DNA from: NS-11 sp036505795
Lineage (GTDB): Bacteria > Nitrospirota > Nitrospiria > Nitrospirales > NS-4
Length of the DNA stretch: 64,000 nt
Assembly (NCBI GenBank): GCA_036505795.1
Contig: DASXSU010000033.1
Location: forward strand, 1 to 64,000
Direction of reading: 5' to 3'
In this document: in pieces, positions 1 through 7,182 of the stretch
How the letters are laid out: every line of letters begins with the position of its first letter
Position numbering within the stretch: the stretch's first letter is position 1
Notes under the pieces: model-generated
Database searches by the model: none
Seen by the model: the letters and a program-made list of their open reading frames with translations, nothing else
What the model was told of the DNA's origin: nothing
Made by a program: the position numbers and the translations under genes

Positions 1-249
1 CTCTGGTCCTCCCTCTGCGAATTGCATCAGTGGGAACAGCAGTATGCGCCTCACATTGGGCAGGTCAGCGCTCCCACATTGGTTCTGTGGGGACAAAATG
101 ATGGCTTTTTCCCCCCGACCGTTGGAGAAGAATTACATCGCTCCATTCCCGGCTCACGTTTTGCAGTGATTCCACATGCCGGTCATCTTCCGATGTGGGA
201 GCAGCCGGACATGGTGAACCGGCTCATCTTAGATTTCCTCACTAGCTAG
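1..249 (+). CDS. alpha/beta hydrolase, C-terminal fragment
   Basis: The reading frame is open from the first base of the window, so this is the 3' end of a gene that starts upstream. The 82 visible residues are the C-terminal part of an alpha/beta hydrolase. The segment LVLWGQNDGFFP carries the typical acidic residue of the catalytic triad, and PHAGHLPMWEQP carries the catalytic histidine in the setting common to epoxide-hydrolase and haloalkane-dehalogenase-like enzymes. The nucleophile is outside the window, so the substrate cannot be inferred. It ends about 60 bp before a lipoprotein thiol peroxidase gene on the same strand. Confidence 0.8.
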   Translation, partial: LWSSLCELHQWEQQYAPHIGQVSAPTLVLWGQNDGFFPPTVGEELHRSIPGSRFAVIPHAGHLPMWEQPDMVNRLILDFLTS

Positions 250-310
250 TTTTGTTGACCTTTGCGGGATCAAAGACTAATCTTGGAACAGGGCACAAAG
301 GAGACCAGTG

Positions 311-997
311 ATGATCCATTCTCATTTCCTACGCGCTTCTCTTCTTATCTTCGCAACACTAGTCCTCATGTCCGGCTGTGCCGCCAGCGAGAGCAAGAAC
401 CAGTTCTCCTACAAAGACTTCCCGGTTTCAAAAGGTAACGCCGTCAGTGGCGAAGGAAACACCGTCGCATTCAAAGGCGCGCCGCTTAAGCTTGAGGGGA
501 ATACCGTTCGGGTGGGGGATCGCCTTCGCAACGCGAAACTGGCCCGCCCGGATCTCAAACTCGTGAGCTTGGCGGAAACCACGGGCCAGGTGCGGATCGT
601 CAGCATCGTGCCCTCGATTGACACGAAGGTGTGCGAACAACAGACGCACTACTTAAGCGAAAAAAGTGCAGACCTTGATCAAACCGTCCAGCTTATTACC
701 GTCAGCGTCGATACGCCCTTTGCCCAGAAGCGATTCGCCGAAGAAGCCGAGATCTCAAATGTCACTTTTTTGTCAGATTACCGCGGCGGCGAGTTCGGAC
801 GAGCGCACGGTTTACTGGTCCCAGATCTCCATTTGCTGGCAAGGGCCATCATGGTCGTGGACAGAGACAATGTCATCCGCTATCTGCAGATTGTTCCGGA
901 ACTCGGAAACTTGCCGGACATGGATGCGGCCTTCGAGGCAGCGCGGCAGACGGCGGGCCTTGGCGCAACCATAACCCCCAAAGGCGGGAGCTATTAA
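311..997 (+). CDS. Tpx-type thiol peroxidase, predicted lipoprotein
   Basis: This 228-residue protein has the Tpx peroxiredoxin signature PSIDTKVC, with the peroxidatic cysteine at C108, followed by FAQKRF. Tpx enzymes reduce hydroperoxides using thioredoxin. Two features are unusual. An N-terminal hydrophobic leader ends in MSGC, so C23 is a likely lipidation site and the enzyme would be envelope-anchored rather than cytosolic. The position of the usual resolving cysteine (FAQKRFC in the family) is A143, and no other cysteine remains, so it would act as a 1-Cys enzyme. ATG 311 is preferred over the adjacent GTG 308 because an AAAGGAG ribosome site lies 7 nt upstream. The first 75 residues have no obvious family match beyond the Tpx entry region. 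Confidence 0.88.
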   Translation: MIHSHFLRASLLIFATLVLMSGCAASESKNQFSYKDFPVSKGNAVSGEGNTVAFKGAPLKLEGNTVRVGDRLRNAKLARPDLKLVSLAETTGQVRIVSIVPSIDTKVCEQQTHYLSEKSADLDQTVQLITVSVDTPFAQKRFAEEAEISNVTFLSDYRGGEFGRAHGLLVPDLHLLARAIMVVDRDNVIRYLQIVPELGNLPDMDAAFEAARQTAGLGATITPKGGSY

Positions 998-1020
998 GCT
1001 GAACGCCTATTACACCCACC

Positions 1021-1227
1021 CGACCCTGGAATCTGCCAGGACAGATTCCTTTTCCCCTGGCACCCGCCCGCCCCAGGCGCTATCTCACCCGCCCGCCCCG
1101 AGCCTGCCAAGACAGGCTCCGTTCCCGCGGGACGCGCCTCTTCCCCATGGCACCCTCCATTTACACCCAGCCCTCCCCGCGTCCGCCGGGACGGCCGCTT
1201 TTCCCGTAGCCCAGGCGCGCCAAGACC
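1021..1227. repeat. Hairpin array 1 (CCRRGA-loop palindromes with C-rich spacers)
   Basis: The whole interval between the thiol peroxidase gene and sthA is made of short palindromes. An 8-bp stem (GGAATCTG/CAGATTCC, 1028-1049) encloses loop CCAGGA and is followed by TTTTCCCC. A 7-bp stem (GAGCCTG/CAGGCTC, 1100-1119) encloses CCAAGA. A short CCG/CGG stem lies at 1183-1194 around CCGGGA. A fourth unit starts at 1214 (GGCGCG then CCAAGA) but its right arm is cut off by the sthA start codon. Between units are C-rich spacers; 1054-1074 reads on the minus strand as a G-quadruplex motif with four G-tracts. The same modules recur at 18331-18590 and 45051-45098 in the same orientation. Confidence 0.85.
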
Positions 1228-2619
1228 ATGCGCGAGTTTGACCTGCTGGTCATCGGCAGCGGGCCGGCGGGGCAAAAGGCGGCGATCCAGGCTGCCAAGC
1301 TTCGCAAGCGCGTCGCCATTATCGAAAAGGAATCCGTTGTTGGTGGGACGTGCTTCAACACCGGTACACTCCCAAGCAAAACCCTGAAAGACGCGATCTA
1401 CTACCTGCACGGCTTTAAACTTCGTTCCTTCCCCAAGATCTCATATTCTCTGAAAAAGAGTTTGACGCTGCGTGACTTGATGGCCCGGAAGGACCTGGTC
1501 ATTAAACATGAACTGGACGTCGTCAATAACCAGCTTGACCGCAACAATATCGAGGTCGTTCATGGGGTCGCATCATTCATCGACGCGCATACCTTGCAGG
1601 TGATGAAGCAAAGCGGCGACATCGACATGCTCCATGCTCCATTCATCGTCGTGGCGACGGGATCCCGGCCTCGCCGTCCAGCCGATATTCCCTTCAATGA
1701 CCGGACCGTCTGCGACTCTGACTCGATCCTGTCCACTGAAGCCATACCTAGAAGCATGATCGTGATGGGCGGGGGCGTGATCGGCTGTGAATACGCCTCG
1801 ATGTTTGCGGCTTTCGGAATCAAGGTGACCCTGCTGGATCGCCGGACGGAACTCTTACGATTCGTGGACCAGGAAATGGTGCAGGCTCTCGTCTACCATA
1901 TGCGGACGAATGGCGTGACGTTACGCGTGGGAGAAGAGCTTGAGGAGGTCACCATTGATATACACGAGCGGGTCGTGACGACACTGAAGAGCGGGAAGAC
2001 GATCATCACGGATATGCTGCTGTTCGCCTTGGGGCGGCTCGCAAATACGGATTCGCTGAACCTTGCGGCCGCGGGCATTAGCACTGACAAGCAGGGGCAG
2101 CTTCAGGTCAACGAGTATTACCAGACCGAGGTGGCGCACATCTATGCCGCGGGTGATGTGATCGGTTTTCCGGCGCTCGCCGCCACATCAATGGAGCAGG
2201 GTCGTCTAGCCGCCTGCCATGCCTTCAAGGTGATCCAAACCCAGCTCCCCAAAGTCTGGCCCTACGGCATCTACACGATCCCTGAAATCTCTACGGTTGG
2301 GATGTCCGAAGAAGAGCTGACCGCCAAAGCGATTCCGTACGAGATCGGGCGTGCATTTTACAAAGAGATTGCCCGCGGCCAGATCGTTGGTGACCTAGAA
2401 GGATTGATGAAACTCATCTTTCACCGGGATACTCTCCAGCTTCTCGGCGTGCACATCATCGGGGACGGCGCCACGGAGCTCGTACATATCGGCCAGGCGG
2501 TGCTGACCTACGGCGGCAGCGTGGACTTCTTTGTCCAGAACGTCTTCAATTACCCGACGCTTGCTGAATGCTACCGCACCGCCGCCCTTGACGGCATCAA
2601 CCGGCTCGGCCGGATGTAG
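1228..2619 (+). CDS. sthA: Soluble pyridine nucleotide transhydrogenase (Si-specific NAD(P)+ transhydrogenase)
   Basis: This 463-residue flavoprotein of the disulfide oxidoreductase superfamily has an N-terminal FAD-binding GSGPAG (residues 10-15), a central NAD(P)-binding GGGVIGCEYA and a C-terminal dimerisation domain. The active-site segment GGTCFNTGTLPSK keeps the first cysteine (C42) but has T47 where dihydrolipoyl dehydrogenase and glutathione reductase have the second redox cysteine. That pattern fits SthA, which exchanges hydride between NADPH and NAD+ without a dithiol. An in-frame TAG at 1207 and the absence of other starts fix ATG 1228. No ribosome site is visible: a truncated hairpin repeat runs up to the base before the start codon. 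Confidence 0.88.
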   Translation: MREFDLLVIGSGPAGQKAAIQAAKLRKRVAIIEKESVVGGTCFNTGTLPSKTLKDAIYYLHGFKLRSFPKISYSLKKSLTLRDLMARKDLVIKHELDVVNNQLDRNNIEVVHGVASFIDAHTLQVMKQSGDIDMLHAPFIVVATGSRPRRPADIPFNDRTVCDSDSILSTEAIPRSMIVMGGGVIGCEYASMFAAFGIKVTLLDRRTELLRFVDQEMVQALVYHMRTNGVTLRVGEELEEVTIDIHERVVTTLKSGKTIITDMLLFALGRLANTDSLNLAAAGISTDKQGQLQVNEYYQTEVAHIYAAGDVIGFPALAATSMEQGRLAACHAFKVIQTQLPKVWPYGIYTIPEISTVGMSEEELTAKAIPYEIGRAFYKEIARGQIVGDLEGLMKLIFHRDTLQLLGVHIIGDGATELVHIGQAVLTYGGSVDFFVQNVFNYPTLAECYRTAALDGINRLGRM

Positions 2620-2689
2620 TCCCAGTCTCCTACGCACCTCTCAAATCGTGTAGACTCGGCGGACACATCCGCCTGCGAGGGACACTACT

Positions 2690-2944
2690 GTGGTTCGAGA
2701 AGAAAAAGCGTTTACTCTGAGATTTACGTTGGAAGCCGTGTTTGCCGAAGACTACGAGGGAGACGAGGACGAGTACGCATGGTTCAAGGAATGGGAACAC
2801 GGCATCAAGCCGGCGCTCCTCAAGTTGATCTTTGATACGCTGCGCAAACAGTCTGCTTGGAAAGCGCATGTTCGAAATCGAGGCGCGTCTTCGCTTGACG
2901 AAATCGAAATCGTCCTGATGAAGGAGTTCAGCAAAGAAAACTAA
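2690..2944 (+). CDS. Small acidic hypothetical protein
   Basis: An 84-residue soluble protein starting at GTG with a good ribosome site (GAGGGA, 7 nt upstream). The N-terminus is beta-like (FTLRFTLEAVF), followed by an acidic stretch (EDYEGDEDEY) with several aromatic residues and a helical C-terminal half. There is no signal peptide, membrane segment or cysteine. I do not recognise a family. It sits 70 bp after sthA on the same strand, so it may be cotranscribed, but nothing ties it to redox metabolism. Confidence 0.65.
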   Translation: MVREEKAFTLRFTLEAVFAEDYEGDEDEYAWFKEWEHGIKPALLKLIFDTLRKQSAWKAHVRNRGASSLDEIEIVLMKEFSKEN

Positions 2945-2974
2945 GAGAATTTCTTTGTCATGCTGGTCCATTTT

Positions 2975-3127
2975 TTGTCATTCTGAGCGACGCGAAGAAT
3001 CTATCGTAGATTCGTCACGGAGGTTATCCTAAGCGGGCAATCGAGATGCTTTGCCGAGTTTATCCTGAGCCTCGAAGTGAGATCCTTCACTTCGTTCAGC
3101 GATGACAGCCGAAGGCTCAGAATGACG
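2975..3127. repeat. Palindrome-ended intergenic repeat (TGTCATTCTGAG family)
   Basis: The element begins TTGTCATTCTGAGCG and ends with the inverted form CTCAGAATGACG, giving about 153 bp with 11-12 bp inverted ends. The interior contains further short inverted pieces (TCACTTCGTTCAG, CGAAGAATCT). A shorter relative with the same left end lies at 7035-7089. Repeats of this appearance (TGTCATTCTGAGCGNAGCGAAGAATCT) are common between genes in many bacterial phyla. It separates a plus-strand and a minus-strand gene end and may act as a bidirectional hairpin terminator, but no clear T-run is present. Confidence 0.7.
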
Positions 3128-3133
3128 GAATGA

Positions 3134-3526
3134 TTATTGATCGCGATAGATACGAAGGTATGGATTCGCGTGGAATATTACCTGGTCTTCATAAATGACT
3201 TCATTGCCATTGATGCCGTCCTCTTCCATGTCCTTCCATAAGGCTCGTCCCCACCAGATCAAAAACGGGTGAGGCGCCAGCTCATAGGCCGTTTCGCCAT
3301 TTTGTTGCGGAATCACGCGGATCACCTTGCGGCCGATGACATAGTCCACCACTTGAGGATCCTTCGTTGCATAGAGTTCGAGAAAGAGCTCCAGACGATT
3401 ATCGAATACCTCGGCAACGCGAAACTCCACCGCGGGAATCTGCGGAAGCCTTCGCAAGTCTTCAGCGGAGGTCCCGTCTACAGCAATCCCCAACAAAAGC
3501 ACGGCCCAAAGCAGAGCTTCGCGCAT
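3134..3526 (-). CDS. Hypothetical secreted protein
   Basis: A 130-residue protein with a short N-terminal signal peptide (hydrophobic ALLWAVLLLGIAV, probable cleavage after TSA). The mature part is mixed alpha/beta with many aromatic residues toward the C-terminus (PFLIWWGRALW, ANPYLRIYRDQ) and no cysteines, so it is probably periplasmic. I do not recognise the family. It converges with the small gene at 2690-2944 across a palindromic repeat and diverges from tenA. Confidence 0.7.
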   Translation of the reverse strand: MREALLWAVLLLGIAVDGTSAEDLRRLPQIPAVEFRVAEVFDNRLELFLELYATKDPQVVDYVIGRKVIRVIPQQNGETAYELAPHPFLIWWGRALWKDMEEDGINGNEVIYEDQVIFHANPYLRIYRDQ

Positions 3527-3614
3527 ACAGAAAGTCTAGCACAGTCCCTCTGCTTGCGTTGGGCTCTCGGGTTTCGCTAAGGTTGGCCACCGCCGACAAG
3601 AATTTGGAGACGCC

Positions 3615-4283
3615 ATGACATTCAGCCGGCATCTGCGATCGCTTGCTCAGCCGATCTGGCAAGCTCAGCTCACCCATCCATTTGTGGTGGGTCTCGGCAA
3701 TGGCACCCTGCCGGAGAAAAAGTTCAAGTACTACATTCTTCAGGACGGAAAGTTTCTTGGCGATCTTGCTCGAGTGTTTGCGATTTCCGCGAAGAAGGCA
3801 CCTGATGCTGATTCGGCGATACGATTCGCAAAACTCGTTGAGGAGACACTGGTGGTCGAGCGTTCACTGCACGAAAATTATGGGAAGCGATGGCGTCTCT
3901 CACCGAAACAGATGTCCGCGGTTCCATTGGCGCCTACGAACTATGCCTATACGCGCCATATGCTCCATGTCTCAGAGAACGGCACGGCATTAGACGCAAC
4001 GGTGGTCGCTCTCCCCTGCGCTTGGATCTATTGCGTGGTCGGCCGGCATCTGTTGCGGAAAGGAATGCCGTCGAAGTCCCACCCGTACCGGGATTGGCTT
4101 ATGCTCTACGCCTCTCCTGAATTTGCAGAAGTCGGGCGGTGGATGCGTGGGCGGGTCGACGCGTGGGCGAGGATGGCTAGCGACACTGAGAAGGCACGTC
4201 TAGAGGCAGCGTTCATCATCAGTTCGCGGTATGAATGGATGTTTTGGGAGATGGCCTGGAATGAGGAATCGTGGCCGATATAA
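3615..4283 (+). CDS. tenA: TenA-family aminopyrimidine aminohydrolase (thiaminase II)
   Basis: At 222 residues it matches the usual TenA length, and the Bacillus TenA catalytic positions are recognisable: D44 in QDGK, Y112, catalytic cysteine C135 in LPCAWIY, and a C-terminal glutamate in RYEWMFW (E207). TenA hydrolyses aminopyrimidine products of thiamin breakdown to hydroxymethylpyrimidine for salvage. thiD, which phosphorylates that pyrimidine, lies 1 kb downstream on the same strand, which fits the salvage role. The ATG has a ribosome site (TTGGAGA) 4 nt upstream. A related oxygenase-like TenA with another substrate cannot be excluded. Confidence 0.87.
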   Translation: MTFSRHLRSLAQPIWQAQLTHPFVVGLGNGTLPEKKFKYYILQDGKFLGDLARVFAISAKKAPDADSAIRFAKLVEETLVVERSLHENYGKRWRLSPKQMSAVPLAPTNYAYTRHMLHVSENGTALDATVVALPCAWIYCVVGRHLLRKGMPSKSHPYRDWLMLYASPEFAEVGRWMRGRVDAWARMASDTEKARLEAAFIISSRYEWMFWEMAWNEESWPI

Positions 4284-4343
4284 AGAATGAGCGGGTCCTG
4301 TCGTCGGACAGCCCGGATGCGCGACAGGGAACGTGTTGCTCTC

Positions 4344-4463
4344 GGAGTGGGTCCTGTCGCGGAGCAGCCCCGCTGAGCGGCGCCTTTCGGCGTTGCAGCC
4401 CCGCAGACTCGCCTGTAGGCGTCCTGGCTCATCGGTGCGCCCCAGCTCCGCGCCACCCACTCC
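4344..4463. repeat. Structured palindromic element, copy A (upstream of tag)
   Basis: The gap 4284-4585 between tenA and tag contains no gene but holds a 120-nt imperfect palindrome. The ends pair exactly in two blocks: GGAGTGGGT (4344-4352) with ACCCACTCC (4455-4463), and CGCGGAGC (4358-4365) with GCTCCGCG (4445-4452). The inner stems TGAGC/GCTCA (4374-4378, 4427-4431) and GGCGCC/GGCGTC (4379-4384, 4418-4423) lead to a 37-nt apical core (4383-4419) with loop AGCCCC. A weaker outer palindrome may extend to about 4287 and 4524. Copy B at 5161-5276 has the same core with different but still complementary stems. Confidence 0.8.
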
Positions 4464-4585
4464 AATTGCAATGGATCGACCACCGTCGCAGCTCTCAGGT
4501 CGCATGCGGCGCAACCCCGCCATTCTAAGTCACGCCGCCACGATGGAAAGATGATGGGCAGGGCGGGTCGAAGACGTGAGGAGAG

Positions 4586-5155
4586 ATGAAGAGTAAGGGG
4601 CGGTGCTGGTGGTGCGGGGAGGATCCGCTGTATTGTGAGTATCATGATAAGGAATGGGGTGTCCCTGTCCATGATGATCGGAAGATGTTCGAAATGCTGA
4701 TCCTAGAAGGCTTCCAGGCAGGGTTGAGCTGGATTACGATCTTGCGAAAGCGCGACAATTTCCGAAAGGCGTTTAAGAATTTCGATGCACGCAAGATCGC
4801 AAAATTTACAAAGCGGGATGTGGAACGTTTGATGAACGACTCAGGTATCATCCGAAATCGACTGAAAATCGAAGGAGCCATCGCCAATGCCCGACGTTTC
4901 CTGGAAGTCCAGAAGGAATTCGGCAGCTTTGATAACTATATCTGGCGCTTCACGAGTAACCGGACGTTGCGCAATCCCAAGGGACTGACCAGAGTAACCA
5001 TGAAGGCGACGTCGCCGGAATCCGACGCCCTGTCCAAAGACCTGAAGCACCGCGGCTTCAAGTTTGTCGGCCCCACGGTGTGCCAGGCGCACATGCAGGC
5101 GACCGGCATGGTGGACGATCACGTGATAGGCTGTTTTAAATACAGGAAACGATGA
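4586..5155 (+). CDS. tag: DNA-3-methyladenine glycosylase I
   Basis: This 189-residue protein follows the E. coli Tag pattern along its length. The zinc ligands are C7 and H20 near the N-terminus (RCWW, EYHDKEWG) and the H and C of DDHVIGC near the end. The base-recognition segment FEMLILEGFQAGLSWITIL contains the catalytic-pocket glutamate. A second diagnostic stretch is SDALSKDLKHRGFKFVGPT. Tag excises 3-methyladenine from alkylated DNA and starts base excision repair. It is flanked on both sides by copies of a structured palindromic repeat and lies between tenA and thiD, so it has probably been placed there by rearrangement rather than by function. Confidence 0.95.
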   Translation: MKSKGRCWWCGEDPLYCEYHDKEWGVPVHDDRKMFEMLILEGFQAGLSWITILRKRDNFRKAFKNFDARKIAKFTKRDVERLMNDSGIIRNRLKIEGAIANARRFLEVQKEFGSFDNYIWRFTSNRTLRNPKGLTRVTMKATSPESDALSKDLKHRGFKFVGPTVCQAHMQATGMVDDHVIGCFKYRKR

Positions 5156-5160
5156 ATAAA

Positions 5161-5276
5161 GTGGGGGTCCTGTCGCCGCATTACCCTGACGTGCTCAGAA
5201 CCTTTCGCCGTCGCAGCCCCGCGGACTCGGCTGTAGGTTCTTCCGCCCCGCCAGGGTCCCATGCGGCGCCACCCCC
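5161..5276. repeat. Structured palindromic element, copy B (downstream of tag)
   Basis: About 116 nt between tag and thiD. The outer arms are GGGGGT (5163-5168) with ACCCCC and CGCCGCAT (5174-5181) with ATGCGGCG (5261-5268). The inner stems are CCCTG/CAGGG (5184-5188, 5252-5256) and AGAACC/GGTTCT (5197-5202, 5236-5241). The apical core 5201-5237 differs from copy A at 4 of 37 positions. These four form two paired changes (G-C to C-G at core positions 8/30 and T-A to C-G at 12/23), so base pairing is kept. Loop AGCCCC is identical. Confidence 0.8.
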
Positions 5277-5315
5277 GATTATCTTATGAATTCTGTACGA
5301 CCTGAATAATCATTT

Positions 5316-6104
5316 ATGAAGCAAGTTCTCACCATCGCAGGGTCGGACTCCGGCGGCGGGGCCGGGATTCAGGCGGACATCAAAGCCATGTCGGCCAATG
5401 GTGTGTTCGCGATGTCGGCAATAACCGCGATCACGGCTCAGAACACCGAGGAGGTGACGGATATTTTTGAGCTACCCGTCTCGATCATCGCGGCTCAGAT
5501 CGACGCCGTCTTTGACGACTTTGATGTGGCGGCGGTTAAGACCGGCATGCTTTCGTCCGCCGAGATCGTGAAGGTCGTCGCAAAATTACTCAAACCCCAG
5601 TCCGTGACTAACCTGGTCGTCGACCCGGTTATGATCTCAAAAAGCGGTCATCGGCTCTTGAAGCCAGACGCGGTAGAAGCCCTTATGCACGAACTCATTC
5701 CATTAGCGCTTGTGGTCACTCCCAACATTCACGAAGCTCAACAACTATCCGGGATTGAGATCAAAACCCTAGCCGATGCTCGGAAAGCGGCCAAGATCAT
5801 ACACCGGCTGGGATGCCGGCACGTACTGATCAAGGGTGGACACCTCTTGGAAGACCGCGCAACGGACGTGCTCTACGACGGTCGTTTTTTTGAACTGTTC
5901 AAGTCAGAGTTTATTGAGAGTCCCCATACTCATGGCACCGGGTGCACTTTTGCCTCTGCGATCGCGGCTCACCTTGCTCTTGGTAAACCGCTGAACCAGG
6001 CAATAACAGCCGCCAAGGCGTACCTGACTGAGGCCATCCGTCATGGGCTTTCGATCGGCCACGGAAAGGGACCCACACATCATTTCTATTTCCTGAAATC
6101 CTGA
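5316..6104 (+). CDS. thiD: Hydroxymethylpyrimidine/phosphomethylpyrimidine kinase
   Basis: A 262-residue ribokinase-fold enzyme of usual ThiD length. The substrate-binding N-terminus GSDSGGGAGIQADIK is diagnostic, DPVMISKSGHRLL follows, and the C-terminal HGTGCTFASAIAAHL holds the anion hole and catalytic base region. ThiD phosphorylates hydroxymethylpyrimidine twice to the pyrophosphate used for thiamin phosphate synthesis. The enzyme would take up the product of TenA (3615-4283). I looked for a TPP riboswitch in 5156-5315 and found only the palindromic repeat. It converges with the gene at 6114 with 9 bp between them. Confidence 0.95.
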   Translation: MKQVLTIAGSDSGGGAGIQADIKAMSANGVFAMSAITAITAQNTEEVTDIFELPVSIIAAQIDAVFDDFDVAAVKTGMLSSAEIVKVVAKLLKPQSVTNLVVDPVMISKSGHRLLKPDAVEALMHELIPLALVVTPNIHEAQQLSGIEIKTLADARKAAKIIHRLGCRHVLIKGGHLLEDRATDVLYDGRFFELFKSEFIESPHTHGTGCTFASAIAAHLALGKPLNQAITAAKAYLTEAIRHGLSIGHGKGPTHHFYFLKS

Positions 6105-6113
6105 CCGAAGAGA

Positions 6114-6989
6114 TTATCGATCGACGGCGAGACGCCTCTTCAGCAGACGCTGCAGTTCCTCTTTCATGCGAGTGGCTGGAAGCTGCATCCGATCTCCATG
6201 ACCCGGCAGGACCCATTCAAAACCAAAGTCGAGAAGTCGTGCAGTCGAACGGCGCAGGATTTCTTCGTTCCATACGTAGACGGTCGCAAGTCGAAGGCCG
6301 TGAATATCACGATCCCATCCCATATGATCGCCGGTAAAGAGATAGCGATCGGCGTGGAGGAGAGCCATGCTGCCCTGAGTGTGTCCAGGGACAGGAATGA
6401 TCTGAAACTGCGAATCGGCCTTGACCGGCTCCACGCCGTCGATAATCCATTCGGCACCCGGTTCAGCTGCCGCATCGGCGCGGTGGATAATCCGCGCAGC
6501 GCCAAACTGTCTGGCGTATCGGCCGGCGTCAGCGACATCATCCTCGTGCGTGAGAAATATGTACTTGATTCCGCCCATCCGCTCGAACGCCGTCACCAAA
6601 TGGCGCACATAGCGTGGCGAATCGATCAACCAGTTACCGTCCGGATGCTGAAGAAAGTAGCTATTGGCGCCGAACGACTTCTCAGAGTTAAAACCATTGT
6701 AGTAAAGATTATCGTCTAACTTCCACGGGAAGCTCGCAATTGCCTCCTGCATATGGCGCTTGTCCCCTAGAACCGCGCCAATAGAGCCCACCGGGCAGGC
6801 AATGAGAGCCTGGTACGCAGCGTGAAGTTCCTCGCCGCCCACTGGCTGATGATAGACCGAGGAAAAGTCATCGTTCTCGACAAAGGTGGCCGGCGCCAGC
6901 TGCCGGCAGGTATCGCAGTTGATGCAGGTCGAGTCCACAAAGAAATTATTACCGACGTTGCTGGCCAGCCTTTTGTTCTTATCCGCCAT
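6114..6989 (-). CDS. Ferredoxin / metallo-beta-lactamase fold fusion protein
   Basis: A 291-residue soluble protein. Residues 15-75 form a single-cluster ferredoxin-like domain with CINCDTC (C22, C25, C28) and a later CP (C65). Residues about 100-270 are an MBL fold: the HTQGS histidine is H203, the bridging aspartate is D221 in LFTGDH, and the last histidine is H264 in LPGHGD. The canonical HxHxDH motif is replaced by H148-E-D-D-V-A-D, so two histidines of metal site 1 are missing. The fold resembles flavodiiron or glyoxalase II enzymes, and the attached Fe-S domain suggests an electron-transfer role. The substrate is unknown. Confidence 0.8.
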   Translation of the reverse strand: MADKNKRLASNVGNNFFVDSTCINCDTCRQLAPATFVENDDFSSVYHQPVGGEELHAAYQALIACPVGSIGAVLGDKRHMQEAIASFPWKLDDNLYYNGFNSEKSFGANSYFLQHPDGNWLIDSPRYVRHLVTAFERMGGIKYIFLTHEDDVADAGRYARQFGAARIIHRADAAAEPGAEWIIDGVEPVKADSQFQIIPVPGHTQGSMALLHADRYLFTGDHMGWDRDIHGLRLATVYVWNEEILRRSTARLLDFGFEWVLPGHGDRMQLPATRMKEELQRLLKRRLAVDR

Positions 6990-7034
6990 CGTTTAACCTA
7001 CCTGCCATTTCGCGTATCACCCCGAACTCTTCTG

Positions 7035-7089
7035 TTGTCATTCTGAGCGCAGCGAAGAATCTAGACCCTTCACTTCGTTCAGGGTGACA
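7035..7089. repeat. Palindrome-ended intergenic repeat, short copy
   Basis: The segment begins TTGTCATTCTGAGCGC and ends TTCAGGGTGACA, so the ends are an imperfect inverted repeat (TGTCA..CTGA against TCAG..TGACA). It shares its first 27 bases, apart from two positions, with the left end of the longer element at 2975-3127. It lies between two divergently transcribed genes. A weak -10 (TACACT, 7169-7174) for the downstream hydrolase lies 80 bp further on. Confidence 0.7.
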
Positions 7090-7182
7090 TCGAATATTCA
7101 CCGTACCACGACTGCTCTATTATACAGGATCGCACAACCCCTCTCTCGCCCCAACCGTTCACGGGTGTTACACTGTTCTGAT

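Noticed and set aside
994..1410. 138-residue minus-strand open frame over the start of sthA
   Set aside because: It is formed by array 1 and the antisense of sthA; Gly/Arg-rich composition and no start signals.
5156..5315. TPP riboswitch before thiD
   Set aside because: ACCTGAATAATC at 5300-5311 recalls a TPP aptamer segment, but the CTGAGA element and the remaining conserved core are missing; the region is occupied by palindromic element B.
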